From: JAPPLB01 sp965204095 | GTDB taxonomy: Bacteria; Acidobacteriota; Terriglobia; Bryobacterales; UBA6623 | Reading direction: 5' to 3' | Length of the DNA: 64,000 bases | Assembly: GCA_965204095.1 (NCBI GenBank) | Contig: OZ241991.1 | Location: 4,650,001 to 4,714,000 of the forward strand | Shown: in pieces, positions 24,977 through 33,927 of the stretch | How positions within the stretch are numbered: position 1 is the stretch's first letter | Layout of the letters: each line of letters starts with the position of its first letter | Translations under genes and position numbers: made by a program | The notes under the pieces: generated by a model | What the model was told of the DNA's origin: nothing | Seen by the model: only the letters and a program-made list of their open reading frames with translations | Databases searched by the model: none

Positions 24977-26914
24977 ATGGCTCGCAAGAAGTCGAAAAAG
25001 CCCGTCCGATCAGGGGGCGTGCGGCCTGCTCCGGCTGCTGCCGGCGAGCCCGCGAAGGCGGCGGCCGGCTGGATCATTTCTCCTTTCTGGGACAGCTTTC
25101 TGTTCATTGGCGCGCCGCTGGTGGTGATCGCCGCGTTTCTGCCTCTGCGCGGCGTGATGAGCTCTGAGCAGATCGCCATTCTGTCGTTGGCTTTTTTTAC
25201 GTTCGGCCACCACTTCCCGACCTTCTTGCGGGCCTACGGCGACCAGGAATTGTTCGAGCGTTTCAAATGGCGATTCGTGCTGGCTCCGCCGATCTTGTTC
25301 GCGACGGCGATGTGGTTCAACAGCCGTGACCTTCACGGGTTGCTTCTGTTCGTTGCGGCGTGGGACATCTGGCACGTCCTCATGCAGCACTACGGCTTCA
25401 TGCGGATCTACGATTCGAAGGCCGGCGCGGTGGCCAAGCTCACCTCGAAACTCGATTGGGGCTTCGCCATTTCGTGGTACATCACGCTGATCGCCACGAG
25501 CCCGCACTACAGCCACAACATGTTGAGCCGTGCGTACCAGAGCGGTTTGCCGTTGATCTCACCGGAGCTGGTCGACGGGGTCCGGATGACGCTGTGGGCG
25601 GCGACCGCGTTGATCTCGTTCGCGTACGTCGGCTACCACGCCAACTTGTGGCGCATGGGGAAACCAGTCAGCTTCAAGAAGCTCATGCTCATGGGGATCT
25701 TTCTTGCCGCGACGTACTACCTTTACGTCGGCATCGAGGACTTTCTGGTCGGGTTCACGGTCTGGTCGGCGTTTCACTGCATCCAGTACTACGGCATCGT
25801 GTGGGTTTTCAACCGCAACCGGGTGGACCGGCGCAGTCCGGTCAGGGCGTTTACACGGTTCCTCTTCCGGCCGCGGTGGAGTCTCGCGTTTCTCTACACG
25901 GCGCTGATCTTCGGGTATGGCAGCATCAACCTGCTGCCGACCTATCTCAGCGGAGAGCTGGCGAGCCGCATCCTGATCGCACTGATATTCACCTCCAACG
26001 CGCTCCACTACTACTACGACAGCTTCATCTGGAAGATACGGGAGCCTGAAACGCGGGAGGGGCTCGACATTCAGTTGGCCACAGAGCCGGGACAGAGCAA
26101 ACTGGCCGCTGCGAAAGCGCAGGTGCATCGAGCCGTTCGGCAGATGCGGTTGGCGCGCAAGGGAATGATTCAGGCCGCATACCTGGCCGCCATCGTCGTG
26201 ATTCTGGCTGCATTCGAGATCAACAGCCCCGAGCGCGAACTCGCGGCGATGGAATCCCTCGCGGGCGCGGTGCCTGACGTCGGAGACGCCCACTACAACC
26301 TGGGCAACGCGCTGTGGAAGGAAAAGCGCCACTCCGACGCCGTTGCCGAATATCGCATGGCGGCAGAATTGATGCCGGATTCGTCAAAGGTTTTCAATAA
26401 CTGGGGCGGCGTGTTGGCCGAGATGGGTGACTACGAGGGTGCCGTCGAGAAATACAGGCATGCTCTGGCGCTGAGGGGCGGAGCCGACGCGCTGGCGGAA
26501 GCGACGTCGCGGTCCCCGCTCATGCCGGGAAGCGCCCACAGCCGGGATGCGAGCCTGGCGACGATCCACACGAACCTGGGAGACGCATTGGCGCGCTCCG
26601 ACAAGCCGGAGCAGGCACTGCAGCAATATCGGGTGGGTCTCACAGCGGAACCGAGTTCAGCAAAGATCCGGGCGGGCATCGGCGCCACGCTCGGCGACCT
26701 CGGGCGCTTCGACGAGGGTATCGAAGAGCTCGAGAAGGCGGTGACGTTGGACCCGACATACGCGACGGCGCACATCAACCTGGCTTCACTGCTGGCTTAC
26801 CGGGGCGATATGGTTCGCGCACGACGCCATTATCGGATCGCGTTCGAGTACGGGGACGCGCGGTTGCGCGCGGCCGCGCAAGCCGCGCTGCAACAGCTTT
26901 CGGCCGCGCCATGA
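24977..26914 (+). CDS. Polytopic membrane protein with conserved histidine motifs and C-terminal TPR repeats, paralogue
   Basis: 645 aa from ATG 24977 (an ATG at 24929 adds 16 residues). It shares ordered motifs with the protein at 2349-4046: WIISPFWDSFLFIGAP, FGHHFPTFLRAYGDQELF, WDIWHVLMQHYGFMRIYD, FHCIQYYGIVWVFNRNR and LHYYYDSFIWKIREPETRE. The C-terminal region is longer, with about five TPR-like units (VGDAHYNLGNALWKEKRH, SKVFNNWGGVLAEMGDYEGA, IHTNLGDALARSDKPEQA, AKIRAGIGATLGDLGRFDEG, ATAHINLASLLAYRGDMVRA). It overlaps the next gene by four bases (ATGA), so it heads a coupled operon with an SGNH hydrolase and a multiheme cytochrome. Not a family I can name. Confidence 0.82.
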   Translation: MARKKSKKPVRSGGVRPAPAAAGEPAKAAAGWIISPFWDSFLFIGAPLVVIAAFLPLRGVMSSEQIAILSLAFFTFGHHFPTFLRAYGDQELFERFKWRFVLAPPILFATAMWFNSRDLHGLLLFVAAWDIWHVLMQHYGFMRIYDSKAGAVAKLTSKLDWGFAISWYITLIATSPHYSHNMLSRAYQSGLPLISPELVDGVRMTLWAATALISFAYVGYHANLWRMGKPVSFKKLMLMGIFLAATYYLYVGIEDFLVGFTVWSAFHCIQYYGIVWVFNRNRVDRRSPVRAFTRFLFRPRWSLAFLYTALIFGYGSINLLPTYLSGELASRILIALIFTSNALHYYYDSFIWKIREPETREGLDIQLATEPGQSKLAAAKAQVHRAVRQMRLARKGMIQAAYLAAIVVILAAFEINSPERELAAMESLAGAVPDVGDAHYNLGNALWKEKRHSDAVAEYRMAAELMPDSSKVFNNWGGVLAEMGDYEGAVEKYRHALALRGGADALAEATSRSPLMPGSAHSRDASLATIHTNLGDALARSDKPEQALQQYRVGLTAEPSSAKIRAGIGATLGDLGRFDEGIEELEKAVTLDPTYATAHINLASLLAYRGDMVRARRHYRIAFEYGDARLRAAAQAALQQLSAAP

Positions 26915-27910
26915 CATCGGACTTGCCTCTGCATCGCCGGCGGGGCTCACAGCGGCGCGCCTTATTTACGGTTGTCTGTCTTTGGTCTGCCTGGATACTG
27001 ATATTCGCCGGCGGCTCCCGCCTACGGGCGGCGGAGAACGCTCGTTGGAATTTTCTTGTCACGAACCTGGATGTCTTTCCGGGCACGGAGCAGTTGTTCG
27101 AGCCCGACGAGAAGCTGTTCTGGCGTCTTCGGAAGAATCTCAAGAAGGTCAAGGCGTCCGAGAAGCTCCCCGGCATTGAGTATCCGTTTACGGTATCGAC
27201 GGACTCGGAGGGGCCGCCGGCGCGTGCCGGGTCCGAATGATGCGAAACCGACGGTTTTTTTCATCGGAGACTCGTGCACATTCGGCATCCCAGTCGACGA
27301 CGATGAGGCTTTCCCGGCGCGCACACAGGAGCGGCTTGCGCGAAAGCATGACATTGCCATCCGCGCCGTGAATGCCGGTGTGCCGGGCTACTCGGTCTTT
27401 CAGGGACGGATTCTGCTGAACCAACTGCAAGAGACGCCCGACGTGGTCGTGGTTACTTTTTGGCCGAACGGACGGAGCATCTGGGATCACCTCAGTGACG
27501 CCGAGCACGAAGAGTTGCTTGCCGCAGAACGCAGCGGTGAATTCAGTCGCCTGCGGTTCACACGCCTCTGGCGCCGGGCGACACCGGGCAACCGGCAGCG
27601 TCTGAACGATGAGGAGTTCGTGGAACAGTTGCGGCTGATCGCAGCTTGGTGCAGGGAGAAGGGAAGCGCGGCTGTGTTTCAGGTGTGGCCCATGCAGCGA
27701 CAGACCAAGGAATCGATTGAAGGGGACCGGCAAGAGATCGTGCGGCGCGTCGGGCGGGAAGAGAGAGTGACGGTCGTGGACCTGGTCCCCGTGTTTCGGG
27801 CAAGCGGGGACGACGGTTTATTTACGGACAGCGTGCACTGCACGCGGAAAGGTTACGCGCTCGTAGCAGAAACGCTCACCGAAGCTTTGGCAGACCTGCT
27901 GACAGAGTGA
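26911..27910 (+). pseudogene. SGNH/GDSL-type hydrolase, split by a +1 frameshift
   Basis: The first frame (26911-27240) has a membrane anchor (TVVCLWSAWILIFAGG) and the pre-catalytic module common in such proteins (LFEPDEKLFWRLRKNLKKVK). The second frame, open to 27910, carries the catalytic part: VFFIGDSCTFGIPVDDDEAF with the nucleophile S, NAGVPGYSVFQG, VVTFWPNGRSIWDH, and the C-terminal DSVHCTRKGYALVAETL. Removing one G from the GGGG run near 27211-27214 joins them as DSEGRRRVPGPNDAK. It may be a real mutation, a sequencing error or a slippage site. Start overlaps the TPR gene by four bases and the stop overlaps the next start, so the unit is translationally coupled. Deacylase role inferred. 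Confidence 0.8.
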
Positions 27911-29835
27911 TGTTCGGGATGCGACTGCTACTACTGATCCTGCTCGCTGCGCTTCGCCTGCCTGCCGACATCGGGGCGGCCGCCGGATATGTGGACACAG
28001 CCACCTGCCGTTCATGTCACCACCGCATCTATGACGAGTATCAGAAGACCACGATGGGCCGGGCGTTCTATCTTCCTCATCCGGAGAAGATGGTTGAGGA
28101 CTGGAGCGAGAACAACAGCTACTATCACGAGCCATCCCAGCGTCACTACGAGATGGCCCGGCGCGGCGACAAGTTCTATGTGAGACGGTATCAGCTCGAC
28201 GCGCAGGGACGCCGCATCCATCAGCTCGAAAAGCAGGTCACGCACGTGATGGGCTCCGGTGCGCGCGCCCGCAGCTATATCCACCAGACATCCAACGGCC
28301 GCATGGTGGAATTGCCGATCAGTTGGTATGCGCAGGAAAACAGTTGGGGCATGGCGCCGGGCTATGACAAGCCCGACCACGCCGGCTTCACCCGCATAAT
28401 CACCAACCGCTGCATGTTCTGCCACAACGGCTATCCGTTCGCCGCGATGAAAGCGGACCGCCCCGGTTGGGACCACGACCCGAGCTTTCGCGGCGCGATC
28501 CCGATGGGCATCGATTGCCAGCGCTGCCACGGACCGGGCGAGGAGCACATCCGTGAGGCGAACAACCCGACCTCGCTCGAGCGGGTACGCAAGACCATCA
28601 TCAATCCGGCGCGGCTTGGCGCTGAGCGGCAACTCGACATATGTATGCAATGTCACTTGGAGACGCCGTTCCGCACTCCCAAGTCGGTTCTCCGATTTGG
28701 CCGTTCGTTTTATTCCTATCGTCCGGGAGAGCCGCTCAGCGACTATATCGTGCATTTCGACTACGAAGAGGGAACCGGGCACGAGGACGATTTCCTGATT
28801 GTCAGCGCAGCGTACCGGCTTCGCAGGTCAGCTTGTTTTCAGCAGAGCAGTAAAATGACCTGCACGACCTGCCACGATCCGCACGAGTCTCTGCCTCCTG
28901 CGGAGAGAGCGGCCCATTACCGGCAAGTTTGTCTTGGCTGTCATGAAGTCGAGAGCCACTTCCAGAGTGCGGATTGCACCGAGTGCCATATGCCGGCGCG
29001 GCGCACGAAGGATGTGGTGCGGGTTGTGATGACCGACCATTTCATTCAACGGTCGAAACCGGATCGGGACATGCTTGCGCCACTCGAGGAGGAGGCGGAT
29101 GAGAGTACAGACTGGGAAGCCGGGTCGACCGTGTATTTCCCCAGTGCAGGTGAGCTGTCAGGTTCACTGAGGGACGTCTATCGGGCGATCGGTCATGGCA
29201 AGGAGACCGCGAACGCGCAAGCGGCGTCGAAGCTGGAGTCAGCGCTGCGCGAGGCGGCTGTCGACAAGCCCGAACCCTATTTTGAACTCGCGGAAATGCA
29301 ACACAAGCTCGGGCGGCATGCGGAAGCGGAGAAGAACTACTTGCGGGCAATCGAGATTGACCCCCAAAACATACAGGCCTATAACAACCTGGGGAATCTA
29401 CTCGCCGATCTGGAGCGGCTTGACGATGCGGTTGACCTGTACAAAAAAGCTATTGAACTTGACGGCGGGTATTCGGCGGATTCGTACAGCAATCTGGGTC
29501 TGGCCTATATCGGCATGCAACGACAGCAGGAAGCCGAACAGGTGTTCCGTGATGCCGCCAAGGCCAATCCCTTCTTTGCGGACGCGCGGCTGAACTTGGG
29601 AACGCTGCTCTTCCAGCGGAAGGAGTATGCCGCTGCCGCCCGGGAGTTCCAAGAGGCGCTGGCGATCGATCCGGGTGTCCTCAAGGCTCGGAACAACCTG
29701 GCTTTCGCGATGCTGGCTCTCGGACGCACTGCCGAGGCGATCCCCTATTTGAAACAGGTGCTGCGCGACGGGGATGAATCTCTTCGCGAGGCGGCGGAAA
29801 AGGCTCTTGAACTGATCCACTCTTCTGTTCGTTGA
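27910..29835 (+). CDS. Exported seven-heme cytochrome c with TPR domain
   Basis: 641 aa from the ATG at 27910, which overlaps the preceding TGA (TGATG). Signal peptide to about residue 25. Seven CXXCH motifs are visible: CRSCH, CMFCH, CQRCH, CMQCH, CTTCH, CLGCH and CTECH, in a cytochrome c554/NrfB-like part that ends near residue 360. The C-terminal 210 residues are six TPR-like units (PYFELAEMQHKLGRHAEA, IQAYNNLGNLLADLERLDDA, SYSNLGLAYIGMQRQQEA, ARLNLGTLLFQRKEYAAA, LKARNNLAFAMLALGRTAEA). Periplasmic or surface electron transfer in a complex is likely. Coupling to the His-rich membrane protein suggests the two products work together. Confidence 0.92.
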   Translation: MFGMRLLLLILLAALRLPADIGAAAGYVDTATCRSCHHRIYDEYQKTTMGRAFYLPHPEKMVEDWSENNSYYHEPSQRHYEMARRGDKFYVRRYQLDAQGRRIHQLEKQVTHVMGSGARARSYIHQTSNGRMVELPISWYAQENSWGMAPGYDKPDHAGFTRIITNRCMFCHNGYPFAAMKADRPGWDHDPSFRGAIPMGIDCQRCHGPGEEHIREANNPTSLERVRKTIINPARLGAERQLDICMQCHLETPFRTPKSVLRFGRSFYSYRPGEPLSDYIVHFDYEEGTGHEDDFLIVSAAYRLRRSACFQQSSKMTCTTCHDPHESLPPAERAAHYRQVCLGCHEVESHFQSADCTECHMPARRTKDVVRVVMTDHFIQRSKPDRDMLAPLEEEADESTDWEAGSTVYFPSAGELSGSLRDVYRAIGHGKETANAQAASKLESALREAAVDKPEPYFELAEMQHKLGRHAEAEKNYLRAIEIDPQNIQAYNNLGNLLADLERLDDAVDLYKKAIELDGGYSADSYSNLGLAYIGMQRQQEAEQVFRDAAKANPFFADARLNLGTLLFQRKEYAAAAREFQEALAIDPGVLKARNNLAFAMLALGRTAEAIPYLKQVLRDGDESLREAAEKALELIHSSVR

Positions 29836-29841
29836 GTTGCT

Positions 29842-29847
29842 TATAAT
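29842..29847 (+). promoter_or_regulatory. Candidate -10 box (TATAAT) upstream of the enolase-family gene
   Basis: Consensus TATAAT seven bases after the cytochrome stop codon, about 35 bp before the chosen start at 29882. No clear -35 at the right distance. It supports ATG 29882 over the in-frame TTG at 29837. Confidence 0.4.
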
Positions 29848-29881
29848 CGCGGGCAAGAGTTTTCAGGGGGAAGGTCGAGTC

Positions 29882-31120
29882 ATGCTATTGCGAAGAGGGG
29901 ATACCACGGGAAAAAATCTTTCGCCAGAGGAATGGGACCGCCGCCATTTTCTGCTGACCACGCTGAAGGTGTCGGCAGCGGCTCTATTCGGTGCAAACCC
30001 CGGCTGGGGCGCCCGGCAGGAGGTCGAGCGGGGGTCGATGAAGATCACCCGCCTGACGTTATACGTAGTCAACGTCCCCGAGCGTAAATGGTGGTGGTCG
30101 GACGATTACTACGGCCAGCCGGAGCATCAGCGAGACGACAACTACATCGTGGAAGTCGAGACCGACCAGGGTCTCACCGGTCTTACGCGCGTCTTCCGCC
30201 GCCCGAACGAAATCGAAGCGGATCTGCCGTCATGGATCGGCCGCGACGTGATGAGGGTGAACCTCCGAACGCCCGGTGTACGTCTGGTCGGAGCGTTCGA
30301 GCAGGCCGTGCTCGATCTCCGTGGACAAGCTCTCGGCGTGCCGATCTGGCAACTGCTCGGCGGCAAGCTCCGCGACCGGATCCTGGTCGCTCAGACCACC
30401 GGATACAAGACACCCCAGAACACCGCCGACCAAGCGGAATGGGGATGGGCAGAGGGTTTTCGCGTCTACAAAATGAAGTGCATCACGCACCGCGAAGACA
30501 CCGACGAGAAGAGGATTCGCTACGTTGTCGATCGTGTCGAGGCGATTCACAAGGTAGCGCCCGAGATGCTGGTCCGTCCCGATATCCGATGGCGGCTGCG
30601 GGAAGTCTGGGCCGCACAAGAAGTGGCGAGCCGTCTTCGCGGCCATCCGATGGATTCTCTGGAAAGCCCGATCAACAAAGCGGCGTTCGGCGGTTCCTGG
30701 TCGGAGTGGCGGCGGCTGCGCGAGTCGGTCCACCTGCCCATCGCCGATCACGTTTCGCAGCAATCTTTGGTGCCGGTTTTCGAAGCGCGCGGTCTCGATC
30801 ATGCGATCGTCGGCCACGCGAGCCATCTGCAGGTGCTGCAGATGTCGCATCTGGCTCATGAGCTGGGCATGAACGGCTGGTCGCAGACGGTTGCCTACGG
30901 GCCGGGTTCGGCCATGGGACTGCACGTCGCCGCCTGCATGCCTCATCTCACGAAGGCGTACGACCTGGTCGGTCCTTATTGCTGGATCGACACCTTGGTC
31001 AACGAGCCCTTTGTTCTCGAGGACGGCTCGTACGCCGTCCCGGACCGCCCCGGTCTCGGCTACACGCTCAACCACGACGCCGTCAAGAAATACCTCGTGC
31101 GGAAACAGGTTTTCGCATAG
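29882..31120 (+). CDS. Exported mandelate racemase/muconate lactonizing enzyme family protein
   Basis: 412 aa from ATG 29882, with GGGGGAAGG eight bases upstream. Twin-arginine-like leader EEWDRRHFLLTTLKVSAAAL. Active-site pattern: K187-M-K189 (VYKMKCITH), D224 (LVRPDIRW), E251 (DSLESPIN) and D289-H290 (LPIADHVSQQ). The AFEQAVLDLRGQALGVPIWQ block is the barrel entry. The C-terminal PDRPGLGYTLNHDAVKKY tail is shared with the other exported paralogues. A zinc alcohol dehydrogenase follows about 107 bp later, a common pairing for dehydratase plus dehydrogenase in sugar-acid or polyol catabolism. The substrate is unknown. Confidence 0.88.
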   Translation: MLLRRGDTTGKNLSPEEWDRRHFLLTTLKVSAAALFGANPGWGARQEVERGSMKITRLTLYVVNVPERKWWWSDDYYGQPEHQRDDNYIVEVETDQGLTGLTRVFRRPNEIEADLPSWIGRDVMRVNLRTPGVRLVGAFEQAVLDLRGQALGVPIWQLLGGKLRDRILVAQTTGYKTPQNTADQAEWGWAEGFRVYKMKCITHREDTDEKRIRYVVDRVEAIHKVAPEMLVRPDIRWRLREVWAAQEVASRLRGHPMDSLESPINKAAFGGSWSEWRRLRESVHLPIADHVSQQSLVPVFEARGLDHAIVGHASHLQVLQMSHLAHELGMNGWSQTVAYGPGSAMGLHVAACMPHLTKAYDLVGPYCWIDTLVNEPFVLEDGSYAVPDRPGLGYTLNHDAVKKYLVRKQVFA

Positions 31121-31227
31121 ATGCCCACATGGGCGACTTGGCCGAGAGGTACGCTCGCAGTGAGCTGCCGAGGCTTGAACAGCGCCACACGGGCTGAGCG
31201 CAGCGAGGCGCTGGAACGTTCCACGGC

Positions 31228-32199
31228 ATGATCGAAATCGTCCTCAACAGGCCGGGTGAATTCGGCGAACGTAAAACCGACGCACCCAACTCTTCCGAAA
31301 CGAATGCTCTGGTGAGCGTCCGCAGTATCGGCGTCTGCGGCACCGATCTCCACGCTTTCGCCGGCCGCCAGCCGTTTTTCAACTATCCGCGAGTGCTGGG
31401 GCACGAGCTGGGTGTGGAGGTGCTCGAAGCGCCACCGAACAGTCTCGGCATCAAGGCTGGCGACCGTTGCGCCATCGAACCCTACATCAACTGCGGTGGG
31501 TGTCGTGCTTGTGAGTTGAACCGGCCGAACTGCTGCCCCGGGCTGAGAGTTCTCGGGGTTCATGTCGACGGAGGCATGCGCCCGTTGCTGAGCGTTCCGG
31601 TCAGGCTGCTTCATCCCTCCGAGAAGCTGTCGCTGGATCAGCTTGCGCTCGTCGAAACGCTCGGTATCGGAGCCCACGCCGTTTCGCGAAGTGAGGTCAA
31701 GGCGGGAGAGACGGCGCTCATCGTGGGCGCGGGGCCGATCGGGCTTGGCGTGATTCAGTTCGCGCAACTTGCCGGACCCGAGTTGCGGGTGCTCGAACTC
31801 AGCGAGTCTCGCAGGGAGTTCGTGCGCGGCCTGGGGGTCGAGGTGATCTCCGAATTCGACGGACGGTTGTCGGACGTGGTCTTCGACGCTACCGGAAATC
31901 CCAGAGCGATGGAAGCGGCTTTCGATTACGTGGCGCCCGGCGGAAGGCTCGTCATGGTCGGCCTGGTGCAGGGACGTATCTCGTTCGATGATCCTCACTT
32001 TCATCGCATGGAAATCACGCTGCTCGCCAGCCGCAACAGTTGCCACGAGTTCCCGCGAATCATCCGGCTCATCGAAGACGGCGGGATCGACACGACACCC
32101 TGGATCACGCACCGGCTCGAACTCGGCGAGGTTCCACAGCGTTTTCAGGAGCTGCCCGGCCGGGCCGGCCTCGTCAAAGCGATCGTCGACGTAGGGTAG
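31228..32199 (+). CDS. Zinc-dependent alcohol dehydrogenase family protein (MDR)
   Basis: 323 aa, slightly short for the family. Catalytic zinc motif SIGVCGTDLHAFAG and LGHELGVEVLE; structural zinc loop CGGCRACELNRPNCC with four cysteines; cofactor loop GAGPIGLGVIQF on the Rossmann fold (about 167-178). LGADVV-type acidic residue for NAD is seen as RVLELSESRREF. Resembles sorbitol/threonine or L-galactonate 5-dehydrogenases, oxidising a secondary alcohol. Neighbours (enolase-family enzyme before, sodium symporter after) suggest uptake and oxidation of a sugar acid or polyol. Confidence 0.88.
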   Translation: MIEIVLNRPGEFGERKTDAPNSSETNALVSVRSIGVCGTDLHAFAGRQPFFNYPRVLGHELGVEVLEAPPNSLGIKAGDRCAIEPYINCGGCRACELNRPNCCPGLRVLGVHVDGGMRPLLSVPVRLLHPSEKLSLDQLALVETLGIGAHAVSRSEVKAGETALIVGAGPIGLGVIQFAQLAGPELRVLELSESRREFVRGLGVEVISEFDGRLSDVVFDATGNPRAMEAAFDYVAPGGRLVMVGLVQGRISFDDPHFHRMEITLLASRNSCHEFPRIIRLIEDGGIDTTPWITHRLELGEVPQRFQELPGRAGLVKAIVDVG

Positions 32200-32286
32200 C
32201 GGCTCCCTGCATCGACGCGGTACGGATTCCCGGCATTGATTCCGAAAGGTTGCGCCGGCTGCCAGGGCAGATGGCCTGAGGCATTC

Positions 32287-32315
32287 TTGACTTCGATTCC
32301 AACGCCACACATACT
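32287..32315 (+). promoter_or_regulatory. Sigma-70-type promoter for the sodium symporter gene
   Basis: TTGACT (32287-32292), 17-bp spacer, CATACT (32310-32315). The start codon at 32329 follows 13 bases after the -10, so the transcript would have almost no leader. Confidence 0.5.
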
Positions 32316-32328
32316 GTGACCTCCCCTG

Positions 32329-33702
32329 ATGCATTGGCTTGACTGGATCGTCGTTGCTTTCTACGTAGGCGCGCTGATACTGATCACCGTCAAGGCTCGC
32401 CGGACGCGGCTGCTCGAAGACTTCACCGTGGCGTCCCGCGACCTGCCGGGCGCGATGGTCTTCGCGACGCTGAGCGCGACCTACATCGGGCCGGCCTATA
32501 CGTTGGGGATCGCCGCCGGCGGCACCGAGAAGGGCTATGCCTGGTATCTGATCGGGCTGATGATGCCGCTCCAGACGGTTCTTGTGGGCAAGTGGGTGGC
32601 TCCGCGGATGAGGGAGTATTCGCAGTGCCATAGCGTCGGGCACGTGATGGGGGAGATCTACGGCACGCCCGTGCGTTGGGTAACCGGCGTGTTGTCGTTT
32701 CTCTTCAACTCGTTTGTCGTAGGACTGATCGCGCGGGCTTTCGGCGAGGTCGTATCGACCTTCACCGGCATACCCGCCGAGACGGTGATCATCGTCGGGA
32801 CGCTGCCCGTTATCTTCTACGCGGCGTGGGGCGGGGTGAAGACGGTGATACTCACCGACGCGATCCAGTTCGTCGCTCTGGCTGTCGCGGTTCCGACGGT
32901 TGTATATTTCTCGGGCTACCTGTTCGAATTCGGATCGCTGGCCGGCAAGGTATCGGAGCTTCACTTCACCTGGCACGGGGGCTATCCTCCGACGGAGTTG
33001 GCGGGGTTGGTGATCGCTTTTTTCTTCGGTGAGATCCTACTGCCGCCCTATTGCGCACGGGCTTTGGCGGCTCGTGACCCGGGTCAGGCGGGACGCGGCT
33101 TCATGGCGGCGGGCTTGTTCGGTTTCCCGTGGATGTTCGTGGTCGTGACGATCGGGATCATCGGCGGTGCGTCGTTTCCCGGCATGACGGGCGATACGGT
33201 TTTTCTCAAGACCATGGAGATGTACCTGCCCGTGGGTATGCTCGGGCTGGTGCTTGCCGCCATCTTCGGCATCATCATGAGCTCGCAGGATAGTTGCCTG
33301 CACAGCGCGTCGGTGGCGTTCTCGATCGACATCTATCAGACGATCCGGCCGGAGGCGAGCGACAAGACCCTGCTCGCATACAGCCGCTACGCGGTGGTCG
33401 TGATCGGCGTGATCGCGGTGATCTTTGCTTTGCTGGTGCCGGGTCTTGTGCAGGCTCTGTTGATCGTATATACGTTGTGGGCGCCGACGGTTGTCGCGCC
33501 ATTGGTCATCGGGCTGCTCTGGAAGGGCGTCCCCAAGGCGTGCGGCATGGCCGGTATCGTTGCCGGGGCCGCCGCCGCCGCGATTTGGGAGTGGAGTTTG
33601 GGAAATCCTTACGGCGTGCCGTCGCTCGTTGCCGGCCTCGTCGCGAACCAGTTGGCGTTTTGGGCGGTAGCCTATCGGTATCGCCGGCGGAGGTTGGGCT
33701 GA
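32329..33702 (+). CDS. Sodium:solute symporter family protein (SSF)
   Basis: 457 aa with about thirteen hydrophobic segments. N-terminal WLDWIVVAFYVGALILIT and DFTVASRDLPGAMVFATLSA with the family ATYIGPAYTLGIAAGG segment; LFNSFVVGLIARAFGEVVS; and GIIMSSQDSCLHSASVAFSI, which corresponds to the conserved segment with sodium-binding serines. It imports an organic solute with Na+; sugars, sugar acids, proline and carboxylates are all possible. Position after a dehydrogenase and before another enolase-family enzyme favours a carbohydrate acid. It ends in TGATG, overlapping a 35-codon membrane peptide gene. Confidence 0.92.
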   Translation: MHWLDWIVVAFYVGALILITVKARRTRLLEDFTVASRDLPGAMVFATLSATYIGPAYTLGIAAGGTEKGYAWYLIGLMMPLQTVLVGKWVAPRMREYSQCHSVGHVMGEIYGTPVRWVTGVLSFLFNSFVVGLIARAFGEVVSTFTGIPAETVIIVGTLPVIFYAAWGGVKTVILTDAIQFVALAVAVPTVVYFSGYLFEFGSLAGKVSELHFTWHGGYPPTELAGLVIAFFFGEILLPPYCARALAARDPGQAGRGFMAAGLFGFPWMFVVVTIGIIGGASFPGMTGDTVFLKTMEMYLPVGMLGLVLAAIFGIIMSSQDSCLHSASVAFSIDIYQTIRPEASDKTLLAYSRYAVVVIGVIAVIFALLVPGLVQALLIVYTLWAPTVVAPLVIGLLWKGVPKACGMAGIVAGAAAAAIWEWSLGNPYGVPSLVAGLVANQLAFWAVAYRYRRRRLG

Positions 33703-33809
33703 TGTTGGGAGTGGGGATCGTGTTGTCGTGCTTGATCTGCGTAGCGGCGGGCCTCTACGTCGGTGTGATGATGTTTCGCGAGTTTCCGCGCTTGCGGAAC
33801 AGGTTGTAG
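33702..33809 (+). CDS. Small single-span membrane peptide (35 aa) coupled to the symporter
   Basis: The ATG at 33702-33704 overlaps the symporter TGA (TGATG), and the frame ends with TAG at 33807-33809. The product has one hydrophobic span (VGIVLSCLICVAAGLYVGVM) and a basic tail (FREFPRLRNRL). Small accessory peptides encoded directly after SSF transporters are known in other bacteria. The overlap and composition make translation likely, but I do not recognise the family. Confidence 0.55.
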   Translation: MLGVGIVLSCLICVAAGLYVGVMMFREFPRLRNRL

Positions 33810-33927
33810 CCTGCACCTAGCGCGCCTGAAACCGCCTCATCCGTCATCGCGAAACAACTCCTGCCGATCCGCCTCAGGACTCGCTAGACTGGATGCGACT
33901 CACCTTAGCTCCAAGGAGCGCATTCCC

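Noticed and set aside
33800..33818. TAGCCTGCACCTAG as a MITE footprint at the small peptide stop codon
   Set aside because: Only six or seven bases match the MITE end; too short to distinguish from chance.
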